A stretch of DNA of 64,000 nt from positions 2,046,001-2,110,000 of the forward strand of contig NC_068565.1 of assembly GCF_025698545.1 (NCBI RefSeq), in the 5' to 3' direction. Made by a program: the position numbers and the translations under genes. The notes beneath the pieces are model-generated. The model did not search any database and was not told where the DNA came from. It saw only the letters and a program-made list of their open reading frames with translations. Below, one piece after another: positions 23,433-38,169 of this stretch. This DNA comes from Gossypium raimondii (lineage: Eukaryota; Streptophyta; Magnoliopsida; Malvales; Malvaceae). Positions within the stretch are counted from its first letter, which is position 1. Each line of letters starts with the position of its first letter.

Positions 23433-24909
23433 TGGAATTGGAGCTCAAAAATCTCACTCACTAACCTCTTGACGTGCCCTAAGATGAAATCTGATTTTTT
23501 TCCCGGCGGAAAATGAGTGAACTGAAGCTCAGTGCCGGCCCCGGTGAAACCTCCAAAAACCTAGAATGGGTATTTTCCTGTTAAGTGTCAAAGGCTTTTA
23601 GCCCAACTTGTTTTATGCTCCAATAAGAAAGATATAGGATTAATTTCACTAGACATCCTTAAACTATGACACATTTTAAATTAATTGAATTCTTAAATTA
23701 TCAATATCATTTCAGTCAGATCTTTTGTTTTCAGTCTCGCCATTAGATTGAACATTAAATAACAACTCGAATATAACTTGAAACATATATAAAGTAAATA
23801 GATCAAATTGCAAACATGTGTATATGTAATGTATCACTTGAACTATTTAGATATGATGTGTTAAAAATAATAATTCTCCTAAGTTTTAAAGATATGATTT
23901 GCTTTTCTAACAAATTGGATCCAAATTGACTTTATAATAAGTACACATGTTTACTATTTAATTTACGTATTTTAAGTTGGTGGAATAATATGACATGTCA
24001 CGTGTACGTTATGCTGATGTACAATGACCAATTTTTAACACTAAAAATGAATGAAATTTTTAACCGAACGACTAGTTTGTTCTTTGACCAAAGGTACAAA
24101 GATTAATTTATTCATTTTTTAGTAGAGAAAGAAAATACATTCCATCTCCTAACATAAAGAGTATTTTTACCCATATAAAAATAGCATCTTATAATTCTTA
24201 TGCTTGTTTGGTGGCTGACCCAAATCACCTTTTTATGCCTTTGATTCTCTTTACCAAAACAAATGATGAAAGAGGATCTAAACAAAAGCAAATACCAAAA
24301 TTTTGAGCAAAGATAGAGCCCAAGAATATGAAGAAAAGATTGAAGATGCTAAAGATTCGAACCCGAAATTCTTGAATGACACTTCTTAAAAGTGATTGTA
24401 TGAATCAAATGAGTTTAATTCCGCATTCAGTTTCATAACTATTTATCGAATGACACGAGACCATTTAGATGCAAAAAGGATCAAGGACACACACTTCCAT
24501 TTAGAGAAAGAAAGATTAACAAAGTTGGCAAATGCTAAAAAATGAGCCCCAAACTTGCTGGACATCCTGTAAGAGTGACCGTATGAATCAATTGAGCTAA
24601 GCTCTGAGTATAGCTGTTTATCAAAGACACTAATCTGAGACTGTTTAGATGAAAAAAGAAACACACTAAGTTTCATCAAAACTCATTACAATATTGCATT
24701 TCAAACCAAGGACACTCAAATAAACAACAAAGCAAGCAAAATGTTGAGCTTAAAGGTTCATCAATGGAAGAAAAGAATACAGCTAAAATAACATTGCCTG
24801 TTCATTCCATTGACAAATTCGAACTACAACAAAACACGTTCAATGTAATTCCTTTGGTCCTAAACTGAAAGTTAGCACATACTACAAAATACTAATGTTG
24901 CAGCCTATA
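23433..24909. other. Intergenic mT6-mT7
   Basis: No gene. 23433-23640 is the mT6 5' flank. 23700-24190 holds flank segment and MITE E remnant. 24340-24660 has SINE-like pieces. 24670-24909 is the 3' flank of mT7. Short open frames here, such as one at 24443-24679, resemble nothing known. Confidence 0.6.
24340..24440 (-). repeat. tRNA-derived SINE-like remnant with consensus B box
   Basis: Minus strand: TTAAACTCATTTGATTC (A-box-like) and, about 50 bases on, GGTTCGAATCT, which fits the pol III B-box consensus. Sister modules with a good A box but decayed B box lie at about 26985-27060 and 29625-29710. They are probably relics of a tRNA-derived SINE copied along with the array. Confidence 0.4.
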
Positions 24910-26055
24910 CTAACTCCTTTTTTTTTCTGAAGCATTGAGGTTTTCTTTGTATAGCTTCAACAGGTCTGGTGCTTTGTTTACGAAACGGTCAACAAACACC
25001 TTCTCCGATGTGTGAAACAATACAGACAATTTAAAGTCAGTAACCAAACCTTGTGATAACAATTCTCGAGCAAACAAAGCCCTGGGGACAATCCTCTTCT
25101 CTAAACTCTGCCTTAAAATACTCGATTGTTTGGCAACGAGAGTCGAACTATAGCCCATTTTGTTCACCAGAAAATCCATTACGGCCATGATCTTATCCTC
25201 AGAAACTGCCATACACATAGGATACCTTCGAAAAGCTTCATGAATCTCTTGGTCCGACCAACCCCATCTCCTATATACATCAAATTTTTTCTCTAGAGTG
25301 GATTTGCTCATTGAACTCAAAGCAATAACCACATCGATGAACTTCTTCGTCGAAGAATCAAACCCCATTCTTTTAACTTCCTCCACAATCTCCTTAAGCC
25401 GAACCTGATCATACAAAAGCGGTCTAGGCTGATGGTTAAGCAGCATTAGGATATTCGATTCGGGGACTCCAATTCCTCTCAAAACATTCATATTGGGAAT
25501 TAAATTCCTCTCAAACTCATACACAAAAATAGCACCATATCGTTTTATAGTCTTAATAGCCTTATCATCAGACTGAAACAAGTTCCTCAGTAAATTAAAC
25601 GAAGGGATAATTTGTTTCTTTAAACTACATATCAACACTGCAGGATAGCTAGTCAAGATTTTAGTAAGCTCAGGCCTTGAAAAACCTATAGAGTAAAAAA
25701 ACTCCAATTTCGGCAAAAGGGTTTTCTCAGTATCATAAATAAGCAATCTTGGCCTTCTTTTGATGAGATTTAAGATTTGGGTTTTCGAAAACCCATGATT
25801 TTCCAGGAAAGCAAACAGAGAATCAGGCCTTTCAGGTGTTTCGAAATGAACATATTTTGAAGCAAATGAAGCAAATTCTGGGGTGAACCCACATTTGTTC
25901 ATGAGGTATGAAACTGTAAACGAGTTTTGATTTGAGGTCTTGGAGAAGAATCTAAGAGTAGTTGATTTTTTAATCATTGAAAGATTGAAACTTTGAGGGC
26001 ATGCCATGGCTTGCCTCCCATGAAGAAAACTAGTTCTAAAGATGGAATAAAACAT
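24910..26055 (-). CDS. mT7: intact mTERF family protein, 381 residues
   Basis: An intronless mTERF gene. The ATG at 26055 (MFYSIFRTSF) is preferred because it aligns with the sisters; an in-frame ATG at 26076 would add MHFESIP. The N-terminus (SFNLSMIKKSTTLRFFSK) differs from the mT1-mT6 group and is closer to mT8 and mT9. Repeats FSKTQILNLIKRRP and FSRPELTKILTSYP follow, then central FERNLIPNMNVLRGIGV, then the conserved YRRWGWSDQEIHEAFRRYP block. Its tail lacks the IRMF residues of mT6 and mT9. Its 5' flank is nearly identical to that of mT8 for more than 1 kb, including two nested MITEs. Confidence 0.9.
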   Translation of the reverse strand: MFYSIFRTSFLHGRQAMACPQSFNLSMIKKSTTLRFFSKTSNQNSFTVSYLMNKCGFTPEFASFASKYVHFETPERPDSLFAFLENHGFSKTQILNLIKRRPRLLIYDTEKTLLPKLEFFYSIGFSRPELTKILTSYPAVLICSLKKQIIPSFNLLRNLFQSDDKAIKTIKRYGAIFVYEFERNLIPNMNVLRGIGVPESNILMLLNHQPRPLLYDQVRLKEIVEEVKRMGFDSSTKKFIDVVIALSSMSKSTLEKKFDVYRRWGWSDQEIHEAFRRYPMCMAVSEDKIMAVMDFLVNKMGYSSTLVAKQSSILRQSLEKRIVPRALFARELLSQGLVTDFKLSVLFHTSEKVFVDRFVNKAPDLLKLYKENLNASEKKRS

Positions 26056-27521
26056 GGGAATCGACTCAAAGTGCACTCACCAGCCTCTTTTATGTGACCC
26101 CAAAGATAGAATCAGAAATTTCCGCCAGAGAACGGGAGAGCTGAAGCTCACTGCCGGCACCGGCTAAACCTCCAAAACACTCCGATGGTGTATTCCTTTT
26201 CCCTTTTTAGGGATATAAACTTAATATAAAAATTTAGGTTAAACTACAACTTTAGTCACTTGGGTTTTGATTATCAAACTTTAGAAAAGTAGGTAAAATG
26301 GTATTTTTAGTCCCTTTCAATTTCGATATTGAGTAAAATGGTCAATCAGAGCAATTTTGAGAGTGAACAAATGTTAATATTTTTCAGCCAAGTGTATAAT
26401 TTTATTGGTATAATAATAAATTTAGCCCTTAAAATTTACACATTCTAACAATTAACATTTACACATTTTTGTCAATTTGGATCTAATTTAATAAATTTAG
26501 CTTGCAACAATTCACATTTTATCAACATTTACAAAAATATAAACATCAAGAACTAATTTTGTTACTATAACAATAAAAATTATGTATAATTGACAAAAAA
26601 ACTTTTAACAAAGTGAATAATTATCTTTAGTTGCTCAATTTGAAACTAACAGTGATCAAATTGCTCTACATTTTTAAGAGGATTAATTTGCTCTATCAAA
26701 ATTGAAAGGGACCAAAAAACAATTTTATCCAAAAATTATAATATGATCATTTGTTTATGTTATGTACCGGAAACCGAGTCAATTGATGTTAATGGTACAA
26801 TGAGATGGCCTTTGACAATAATTTTTAAAGTTAAATGATCAAATCATAATTGATGTAAATCACGTTATACATAATTTACCCTACTTTTTATTGATCTTTG
26901 TTGTGGAATACCACTAAACCAATCCCCCAAAATAAAAGCAAACTAGAGCCCAAGAACGAGGAAAAAGTGAAAGCTTCATGAATGTCACTTTTCAAGAGTG
27001 ATTGTAGGAATCAAGTGAGCTAAATTCCGGGTTCGGATTCAGCTTTGTAACTCTTTAACAAATGACACGAGACGATTTAGATGCAAAAAGAACAAGCACA
27101 CTAGATCAAATGCTAATTCGAGATGCCATCTCATAACGGTGACGGTATGAACCAACTGAGCTAAACTCCAAGTTCAGCTTCATATCAAAGATACTAGTTC
27201 GAGATCGTTTTAGACACTAATAAGGCTGCAAAATAAACTCATTACACTATTGCACTTCAAACCAAGGAGATTTAAATAAACATCAAAGCAAACATAATGT
27301 TGAGCTTAAAGGTTCATCAATGGAAGAAAAGAATACAGCTAAAATAACATTGCTGGTTCCATTGACAATTTCAGAGTTCAAACTACAACGAGTTTTACTG
27401 TGTCAGACCAAATTAATGAACTGAAACCAGGCAACATGAAACGAAAAGAATCCAAATCATAAGGCGCCAAAAGTAATTCCTATGGTCCAATGCTAATGCT
27501 GCAGCCTATGCTAACTCACTT
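26056..27521. other. Intergenic mT7-mT8 carrying nested MITEs
   Basis: No gene. 26056-26236 is the mT7 5' flank (words TATGTGACCCCAAAGATAG and CTGCCGGCACCGGCTAAA, shared with mT8). 26237-26882 is a MITE B with a MITE A inside it. 26890-27230 has spacer sequence with SINE-like A boxes. 27240-27521 is the 3' flank of mT8. The same series recurs at 28680-30139. Confidence 0.7.
26237..26882. mobile_element. MITE B (outer) with MITE A (26292-26730) nested in it
   Basis: Outer arms: GGTTAAACTACAACTTTAG on the left, and the complement of the right end AGGGTAAATTATGTATAACG. Inner arms: GGTAAAATGGTATTTTTAGT followed by CCCTTTCAATTTCGATA, against the right-end complement GGATAAAATTGTTTTTTGGT followed by CCCTTTCAATTTTGATA. 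The TIRs are imperfect and exceed 70 bases for the inner element. Both are noncoding. Confidence 0.6.
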
Positions 27522-28679
27522 CTAATGTTTGTTTTTTTCTGAAATCTTAAGTTTTTCTTTGTAAAGCTTCAAGAGATCAGGTGCTTTGTTTACGAAACGG
27601 TCAACAAACATCCTAATGAACACCTTTTCCGATGTGTCAAACAATACAGACAATTTTAAGTCATTAACCAAACCTTGTGATAACAATTCTCGAGCAAACA
27701 AAGCCCTTGGGACAATATTCTTCCTGAAGCTCTTCCATAAAATACTCGGTTGTTTGGCAATAAGAGTAGAACTGTAGCCCAATTTTTTCACGAGAAAATC
27801 CATTATAGCCATGACCTTATCCTCCGAAACCGTCATACACAACGGATGCCTCCGGAAAGCTTCGTGAATCTCTTGGTCAGACCAACCCCATCTCCTATAA
27901 ACATCAAACTTCTTCTCTAGTGTGGATTTGGTCATTGATTTCAAAGCAATAACCACACTGAGAAACATCTTCGTTGAAGGATCAAACCCCATTCTTTCGG
28001 CTTCCTCCACAATCTCCTTAAGCCGAACCGGATTATACAAAAGTGATCTAGGCTGACGGTTAAGCAGCACAAGGATATTCGATTCGGGGACTCCAATTCC
28101 TCTCAAAACATTCATATTCGGATACAAATACGACTCCAAATCGTACACAAGAATAGGGGTATATCGTTTTATAACCTTAATAGCCTTATCATCAGAGTGA
28201 AATAAGTTCCTCAGTAAATTAAAATTAGGGATAATTTGGTTCTTTAAACTACGCATCAACAATGAAGGATAGCTACTCAAGATTTTAGCAAGCTTTGGCC
28301 TTGAAAAACCTAAGGAGTGAAGATACTCTATTTTGGGCAAAAGAGTTTTCTCAGTATCACAAACAAGCAACCTTGGCCCTTTTTTTTATGAGATTTAAGA
28401 TTTGGGTTTTCGAAAACCCATGATTTTCCAGGAAAGCAAACAGAGAATCAGGCTTTTCAGGGGTTTCAAAATGAACATAACTTGAAGCCCGTGAAGCCAA
28501 TTCTGTGGAGAACCCACATTTATTTATAAGGTATGAAACTGTAAATGAGTGTCCATTTGAGCTAATGGAGATGAATCTAAGAATAGTTTATATTTTAATG
28601 ATTGAAAGATTGAAACTTTGAGAGGCTGCCATGGTTGCCTCCCATGAAGAAGACTAGTTCTAAAGATGGAATAAAACAT
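27522..28679 (-). pseudogene. mT8: mTERF copy disabled by frameshifts and a stop
   Basis: The 3' part (27522-28370, 282 codons) is open and almost identical to mT9, but a one-base insertion (an extra C before the T-run at about 28377-28388) breaks the frame relative to mT9. The 5' part continues to an ATG at 28679 (MFYSIFRTSL). It has a one-base loss near 28643 and an in-frame TAA after IIKI where mT9 reads IKISTS. Without these it would match the 389-residue mT9. The lesions are few, so silencing is recent. Translation from an internal ATG could still give a 282-residue protein with most repeats but no targeting signal; I think that unlikely to be useful. Confidence 0.88.
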
Positions 28680-30139
28680 GGGAATCGACTCAAAGTGCAC
28701 TCACCAACCTCTTTTATGTGACCCCAAAGATAGAATCAGAAATTTCCCCCAGAGAATGGGAGAGCTGAAGCTCACTGCCGGCACCGGCTAAACCCTCCGA
28801 TGGTGTATTCCTTTTCCGTTTTTAGGGATATATACTTAATATATAAATTTAGTTTAAACTACAACTTTAGTCACTTGGGTTTTGATTATCAAACTTTAAA
28901 AAAGTAGGTAAAATGGTATTTTTAGTCCCTTTCAATTTCGATATTGAGTAAAATGGTCAATCAGAGCAATTTTGAGAGTGAACAAATGTTAATATTTTTC
29001 GACAATTGTATAATTTTATTGGTATAATACTAAATTTAACCTTTAAAATTTACACATTCTAATAATTTGATCTTAATTTAATAAATTAAGCCAGCAGTAT
29101 TTACACATTTTGTCAATTTGGATCTAATTTAATAAATTTAGCTTGCAACAATTCACATTTATTAACATTTACACAATATATAAACATCAAGAACTAATTT
29201 TGTTACCATACCAATAAAAATTATGTATAATGGACAAAAAAACCTTTTAACAAAGTAAACAATTATCTTTAGTTGCTCAATTTGAAACTAACAGTGATCA
29301 AATTGCTCCACTTTTTTTTAAGAGGGATTAAGTTGCTCTATCAAAATTGAAAGGGACCAAAAAACAATTTTATCCAAAAATTATAATATGATCATATGTA
29401 ACCGAGTCAAGTGATGTTAATGGTACAACGACAATATGAGATGGCCTCTGATAATAATTTTTAAAGTTAAATGATCAAAACGTAATTGATGTAATCGACG
29501 TTGAACATAATTTACCCTACTTTTTATTGATCTTTGTTGTGGAATACCACTAAACCAATCCCCCAAAATAAAAGCAAAATAGAGCCCAAGAACGAGGAAA
29601 AAGTGAAAGCTTCATGAATGTCACTTTTCAAGAGTGATTGTAGGAATCAAGTGAGCTAAATTCCGGGTTCAGATTCAGCTTTGTAACTCTTTAACAAATG
29701 ACACGAGACGATTTAGATGCAAAAAGAACAAGGACACTAGATCAAATGCTAATTCGAGATGCCATCTCATAACGGTGACAGTATGAACCAACCGAGCTAA
29801 ACTCCAAGTTCAGCTTCATACCAAAGATACTAGTTCGAGATCATTTTAGACACTAATAAGGCTGCAAAATAAACTCATTACACTATTGCACTTCAAACCA
29901 AGGAGATTTAAATAAACATCAAAGCAAACAAAATGTTGAGCTTAAAGGTTCATCAATGGAAGAAAAGAATACAGCTAAAATAACATTGCTGGTTCCATTG
30001 ACAATTTCAAACTACAACGAGGTTTACTGTTTCAGACCAAATTAATGAACTGAAACCAGGCAACATGAAACGAAAAGAATCCAAATCATAAGGCGCCAAA
30101 AGTAATTCCTATGGTCCAATGCTAATGCTGCAGCCTATG
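28680..30139. other. Intergenic mT8-mT9, near copy of the mT7-mT8 spacer
   Basis: No gene. It repeats the order of 26056-27521: 5' flank, nested MITEs (28851-29518), a spacer with SINE-like words, then the mT9 3' flank from about 29860. Differences are scattered substitutions and small indels, including an extra block of about 40 bases near 29060-29110. Confidence 0.7.
28851..29518. mobile_element. MITE B with nested MITE A (28907-29375), duplicate of the 26.2-kb pair
   Basis: Arms as in the 26237-26882 pair. Having the same nested arrangement upstream of both mT7 and mT8 means both insertions predate that duplication. Confidence 0.6.
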
Positions 30140-31309
30140 CTAACTCACTTCTAATGTTTGTTTTTTTTCTGAAATCTTAAGTTTTTCTTTGTAAAGCTTC
30201 AAGAGCTCAGGTGCTTTGTTTACGAAACGGTCAACAAACATCCTAATGAACACCTTTTCCGATGTGTCAAACAATACAGACAATTTTAAGTCATTAACCA
30301 AACCTTGTGATAACAATTCTCGAGCAAACAGAGCCCTTGGGATAATATTCTTCCTGAAGCTCTTCCTCAAAATACTCGGTTGTTTGGCAATAAGAGTAGA
30401 ACTGTAGCCCATTTTTTTCACGAGAAAATCCATTATAGCCATGACCTTATCCTCCGAAACCGTCATACACAACGGATGCCTCCGTAAAGCTTCATGAATC
30501 TCTTGGTCAGACCAACCCCATCTCCTATAAACATCAAACTTCTTCTCTAGTGTGGATTTGGTCATTGATTTCAAAGCAATAACCACACTGAGAAACATCT
30601 TCGTTGAAGGATCAAACCCCATTCTTTCGGCTTCCTCCACAATCTCCTTAAGCCGAACCGGATTATACAAAAGTGATCTAGGCTGACGGTTAAGCAGCAC
30701 AAGGATATTCGATTCGGGGACTCCAATTACTCTCAAAACATTCATATTTGGATACAAATACGACTCCAAATCGTACACAAGAATAGGGGTAAATCGTTTT
30801 ATAGCCTTAATAGCCTTATCATCAGAGTGAAACAAGTTCCTCAGTAAATTAAAATTAGGGATAATTTGGTTCTTTAAACTATGCATCAACAATGTAGGAT
30901 AGCTACTCAAGATTTTAGCAAGCTCTGGCCTTGAAAAACCTAAGGAGTGAAGATACTCTATTTTGGGCAAAAGAGTTTTCTCAGTATCACAAACAAGCAA
31001 CCTTGGCCTTTTTTTTATGAGATTTAAGATTTGGGTTCTCGAAAACCCGTGATTTTCCAGGAAAACAAACAGAGAATCAGGCTTTTCAGGGGTTTCAAAA
31101 TGAACATAACTTGAAGCCCGTGAAGCCAATTCTGTGGAGAACCCACATTTGTTTATAAGGTATGAAACTGTAAATGAGTGTCCATTTGAGCTAATGGAGA
31201 TGAATCTAAGACTAGTTGATATTTTAATGTTTGAAAATTTGAAACTTTGAGAGGCTGCCATGGCTCGCCTCCCATGAAGAAGACTAGTTCTAAAGATTGA
31301 ATAAAACAT
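30140..31309 (-). CDS. mT9: intact mTERF family protein, 389 residues
   Basis: The longest intact copy and the last complete one before CUL1. Start at 31309 (MFYSIFRTSL). Residues 1-45 are presequence-like (several Arg/Lys, one acidic residue absent until after the SISSNGHSF words). mTERF repeats: FSRTQILNLIKKRP, FSRPELAKILSSYP, NPVRLKEIVEEAERMGF. The conserved STLEKKFDVYRRWGWSDQ block lies near residue 260, then MGYSSTLIAKQPSILRK, FIRMFVDRFVNKAPELL and a Lys-rich end with TLEVS. The gene is nearly identical to mT8 but has none of its lesions. RVIGVPE replaces the RGIGVPE of every sister, a single change in an otherwise fixed motif. Confidence 0.9.
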   Translation of the reverse strand: MFYSIFRTSLLHGRRAMAASQSFKFSNIKISTSLRFISISSNGHSFTVSYLINKCGFSTELASRASSYVHFETPEKPDSLFVFLENHGFSRTQILNLIKKRPRLLVCDTEKTLLPKIEYLHSLGFSRPELAKILSSYPTLLMHSLKNQIIPNFNLLRNLFHSDDKAIKAIKRFTPILVYDLESYLYPNMNVLRVIGVPESNILVLLNRQPRSLLYNPVRLKEIVEEAERMGFDPSTKMFLSVVIALKSMTKSTLEKKFDVYRRWGWSDQEIHEALRRHPLCMTVSEDKVMAIMDFLVKKMGYSSTLIAKQPSILRKSFRKNIIPRALFARELLSQGLVNDLKLSVLFDTSEKVFIRMFVDRFVNKAPELLKLYKEKLKISEKKQTLEVS

Positions 31310-31483
31310 AGGAATTGAAGCTCAAAAATCTCACTCACTAACCTCTTTTATGTGACCCCAGAGATAGAATCTGACTTTTCCGGCAGAGTATGGGAGAACC
31401 GAAGTTCACTGCCAGCGCCGGTTAAACCTCCAAAATCCTCCAATGGTTTTTTCCTTTTCCATTTTTATATCTTAAAATATTTA

Positions 31484-31999
31484 GGATAAGGTCACTCAAC
31501 TATTAATATGTTTATGATTTAGTCACTCAACTTCAAAAAGTTACAAAATGATCACTGAATTATTCTAAAGTTTTTTATTTAAGTTATTTGTTGTTAAGTT
31601 TTTTTTTTTAAGTCTAGTTGGTAAGCTCCAAGTGATAATTTGACGATCAATACAGTGGATCAATATTCATCAACAAGTAGAACAAGATACTTTATATCCA
31701 AGTTGATCTGACGGTTAGTGTTAGAGATCAATAAAGAAAACCATTTGGATTTTTATTCTCAAATTCATGACACTCAAAGCTATTTTATGAAAAAACATGA
31801 ACTATAAAATAGAAGAAAAAAGAGAATTCTCGATTGGTGTATGCGGTGCAAACAAAGAAGTCCATACAATAATGATTTAAATTATCTAGCGATTTAAATA
31901 AAAAAATTAATCGTTTAATGATAATTTTGGAACTTTTTAAAGATGAGTAATCAAAATACAAACTTACTAATAGTTTAGTGAGTTTGGGTATAGTTTACC
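31484..31999. mobile_element. MITE B family element, about 516 bases
   Basis: Left arm: GGATAAGGTCACTCAACTA, then TTCAAAAAGTTACAAAATGA. Complement of the right arm: GGTAAACTATACCCAAACTC, then CTTTAAAAAGTTCCAAAATTA. The interior (31625-31720), read on the minus strand, matches the interior of the 45892-46434 element. It is therefore a family member inserted in reverse. Confidence 0.65.
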
Positions 32000-32286
32000 T
32001 ATATATATATATATTTAAGTTAAACTACAAGTTTAGTCAATTAATTATGCTTTAAATTATATTTTGATTATCAAACTATAGAAAATTACAATATAATCAC
32101 TAATGTTATCGATTTATTAAGCTGTCTTTAACAATATTTTTTTATTTTTTTCTGTCATTTTCACATGAACTTTCCCTTTTTATTTTATTTTTCTCTTTTC
32201 TTCTTCTCCTTAAGCCCTAAAGCTCAAGCATGAAATATTGCAACGCCTAGAGGCGAATGTAAGGGATAGGTATAGGCATTTCGACC

Positions 32287-32437
32287 AACCCCAGAAAATC
32301 CATTATGGCCATGATCTTATCCTCAAAAAGTGTCATACACATAGGATGCCTTTGAAAAGCTTCACGAATCTCTTGCTCCGACAAACCCCATCTCCTACAA
32401 GCATCAAACTTTCCTCTCTAGTGTGGCTTTGATCATT
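32287..32437 (-). pseudogene. mT10: short mTERF relic
   Basis: On the minus strand this stretch encodes words of the conserved mTERF block: TLERKFDA, RRWGLSEQEIREAFQRHP and MCMTLFEDKIMAIMDF, with one small length change. About 50 codons survive; the rest of the gene is missing on both sides. It ends within about 15 bases of the LTR fragment at 32450. It marks the decayed right end of the array. Confidence 0.8.
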
Positions 32438-32449
32438 GCTCATTACCAT

Positions 32450-32830
32450 TGCACTAAATATTTGATCTATGCTAAAATTATAATTGTTGCTATGAGAAAT
32501 CAACGAGGAGATATGATGAGAGTTGGTGACAGTTCGCCTTTGAAGAGCGAAGAGCCGTCTGAGAGAAGTTTTAAGTACTAAAGAGAAGATGAAGAGCGAG
32601 AGAACAAGGTGAATAAGAGAAGAGAGGTTTGGAGAATCTCCCCTTGCTATTTGAGAGAGCTTATATACATGAGACAATAGAGATGCTCCTTATCAATTAC
32701 AGGCTAATTATAAAAGCATAAAATGCTGGTTGCATTAAGAAAAAAAGCAGTCCTAATATTTCAACAAATTTACAATCATAATGAAGCTTAAGTATACAAA
32801 ACTTAAAACTTACACATCTTCCCCCCTTTT
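32450..32830 (-). mobile_element. LTR fragment with polypurine tract (LTR 32450-32816), probably Ty1/copia
   Basis: Read on the minus strand, a purine-rich tract (AAAAGGGGGGAAGA, 32817-32830) is followed by TGTGTAAG..., a TATA-like TATATAAGC with pyrimidine-rich sequence after it, and an end at ...TTTAGTGCA, giving an LTR of about 367 bases. A weak primer-binding-like word follows the end. Only a few tens of bases of possible interior remain beyond the purine tract before the CUL1 3' region. A fossil with no genes. Confidence 0.45.
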
Positions 32831-33199
32831 AGAGGAACAATGGGGGGAATGGGGGAGCAAAACAAACAAGCATCAAACTAAAGTCATGAAATGTGCTCTG
32901 TTTTTTGCAGAAACGTGAAACCAGATACTAGATGGTCCCCTGCTGCACCGGACCATATTATGGGATCAATTACAAGTTTTCTGGGTTGGTTTCGGAATTT
33001 TACAACTTGACCAAACCTGGCTCTTACTGTACAAGCATCTCAGCTCCTGCTAAGCAAAATCACCAAAAGGACTCATCCGGTGGCATCTCGTTAGGTTTAT
33101 ATGCCATTTTCACCACGGACTGACTATGTCTAGCTGTTTCGAGCTATTTGCAGCAGCAAAATAGTTATCACTTCATGATGATAATGTCCATAGCCCGCA

Positions 33200-37618
<4,419 letters not shown>

Positions 37619-37632
37619 CGAAAAAACCCTAA

Positions 37633-38060
37633 CCTGCATCATCAATGATTCAAATGGCATAATCAGCTAACATTTCAGCTCAAAATCACCAACATTCCAT
37701 AACCTTTAGCTCAATTAACAAAAACCCCACAAATTTACAAAAGATTCCTCCATAAAATAACTTAAAAAATCAGGACTTTAAGCGACAGTGCTGCTACTTG
37801 AAATAATACCAACATTTTCTCAGCAACCAAACAATTTAACATTTTTTTTCTGAAAACGTTATTAAATTGAAGTCGATAGACTCAGTCTAACCTCAATAAA
37901 ACGAGAAACTCATCAACTTGAAACCGGAAAAGCAAAATACATGAGAATCAATAGATACCCTAAAAAGAAAAGAAATAATAAATAATAAATAAAAACACCT
38001 GATAAAAATATCTCCTAAAGAGGACGAAGATTGAAAGCTGAGTTCCGACAAAGCATTGAA
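37633..38060 (-). promoter_or_regulatory. CUL1 5' UTR with probable intron (37634-37998)
   Basis: A likely acceptor (GATGATGCAG, exon restarting at 37633) lies 15 bases before the CUL1 ATG. A likely donor (TTTTTATCAG before GTGTTTTT, exon ending at 37999) lies upstream. Together they suggest a 5' UTR intron of about 365 bases; the first UTR exon would lie near 38000-38060. Transcript data are lacking. Confidence 0.5.
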
Positions 38061-38169
38061 GAAGGAAATGGAGTGTTTTTTTTTTTTACTAAAAGATCCT
38101 TTTCACTTTTTTTTTCCTTTGGTTGTTGTATTTTTTTATTTTTTATTATTTTCACTGTTTCTTGGTTAA

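Larger units (their letters stand above)
31310..33199. other. Array edge: mT9 5' flank, MITE B, mTERF relic, LTR fragment, CUL1 3' UTR
   Basis: 31310-31480 is the mT9 5' flank. 31484-31999 is a MITE B in the opposite orientation to the others. About 32015-32140 has a further MITE-B-like arm. 32287-32437 is the mTERF relic mT10, followed directly by an LTR fragment (32450-32830). About 32880-33199 lies just after the CUL1 stop and is likely its 3' UTR. Confidence 0.65.

Noticed and set aside
32333-32677. 114-codon open frame next to CUL1
   Set aside because: It crosses from an LTR fragment into the mTERF relic; both parts are explained otherwise.
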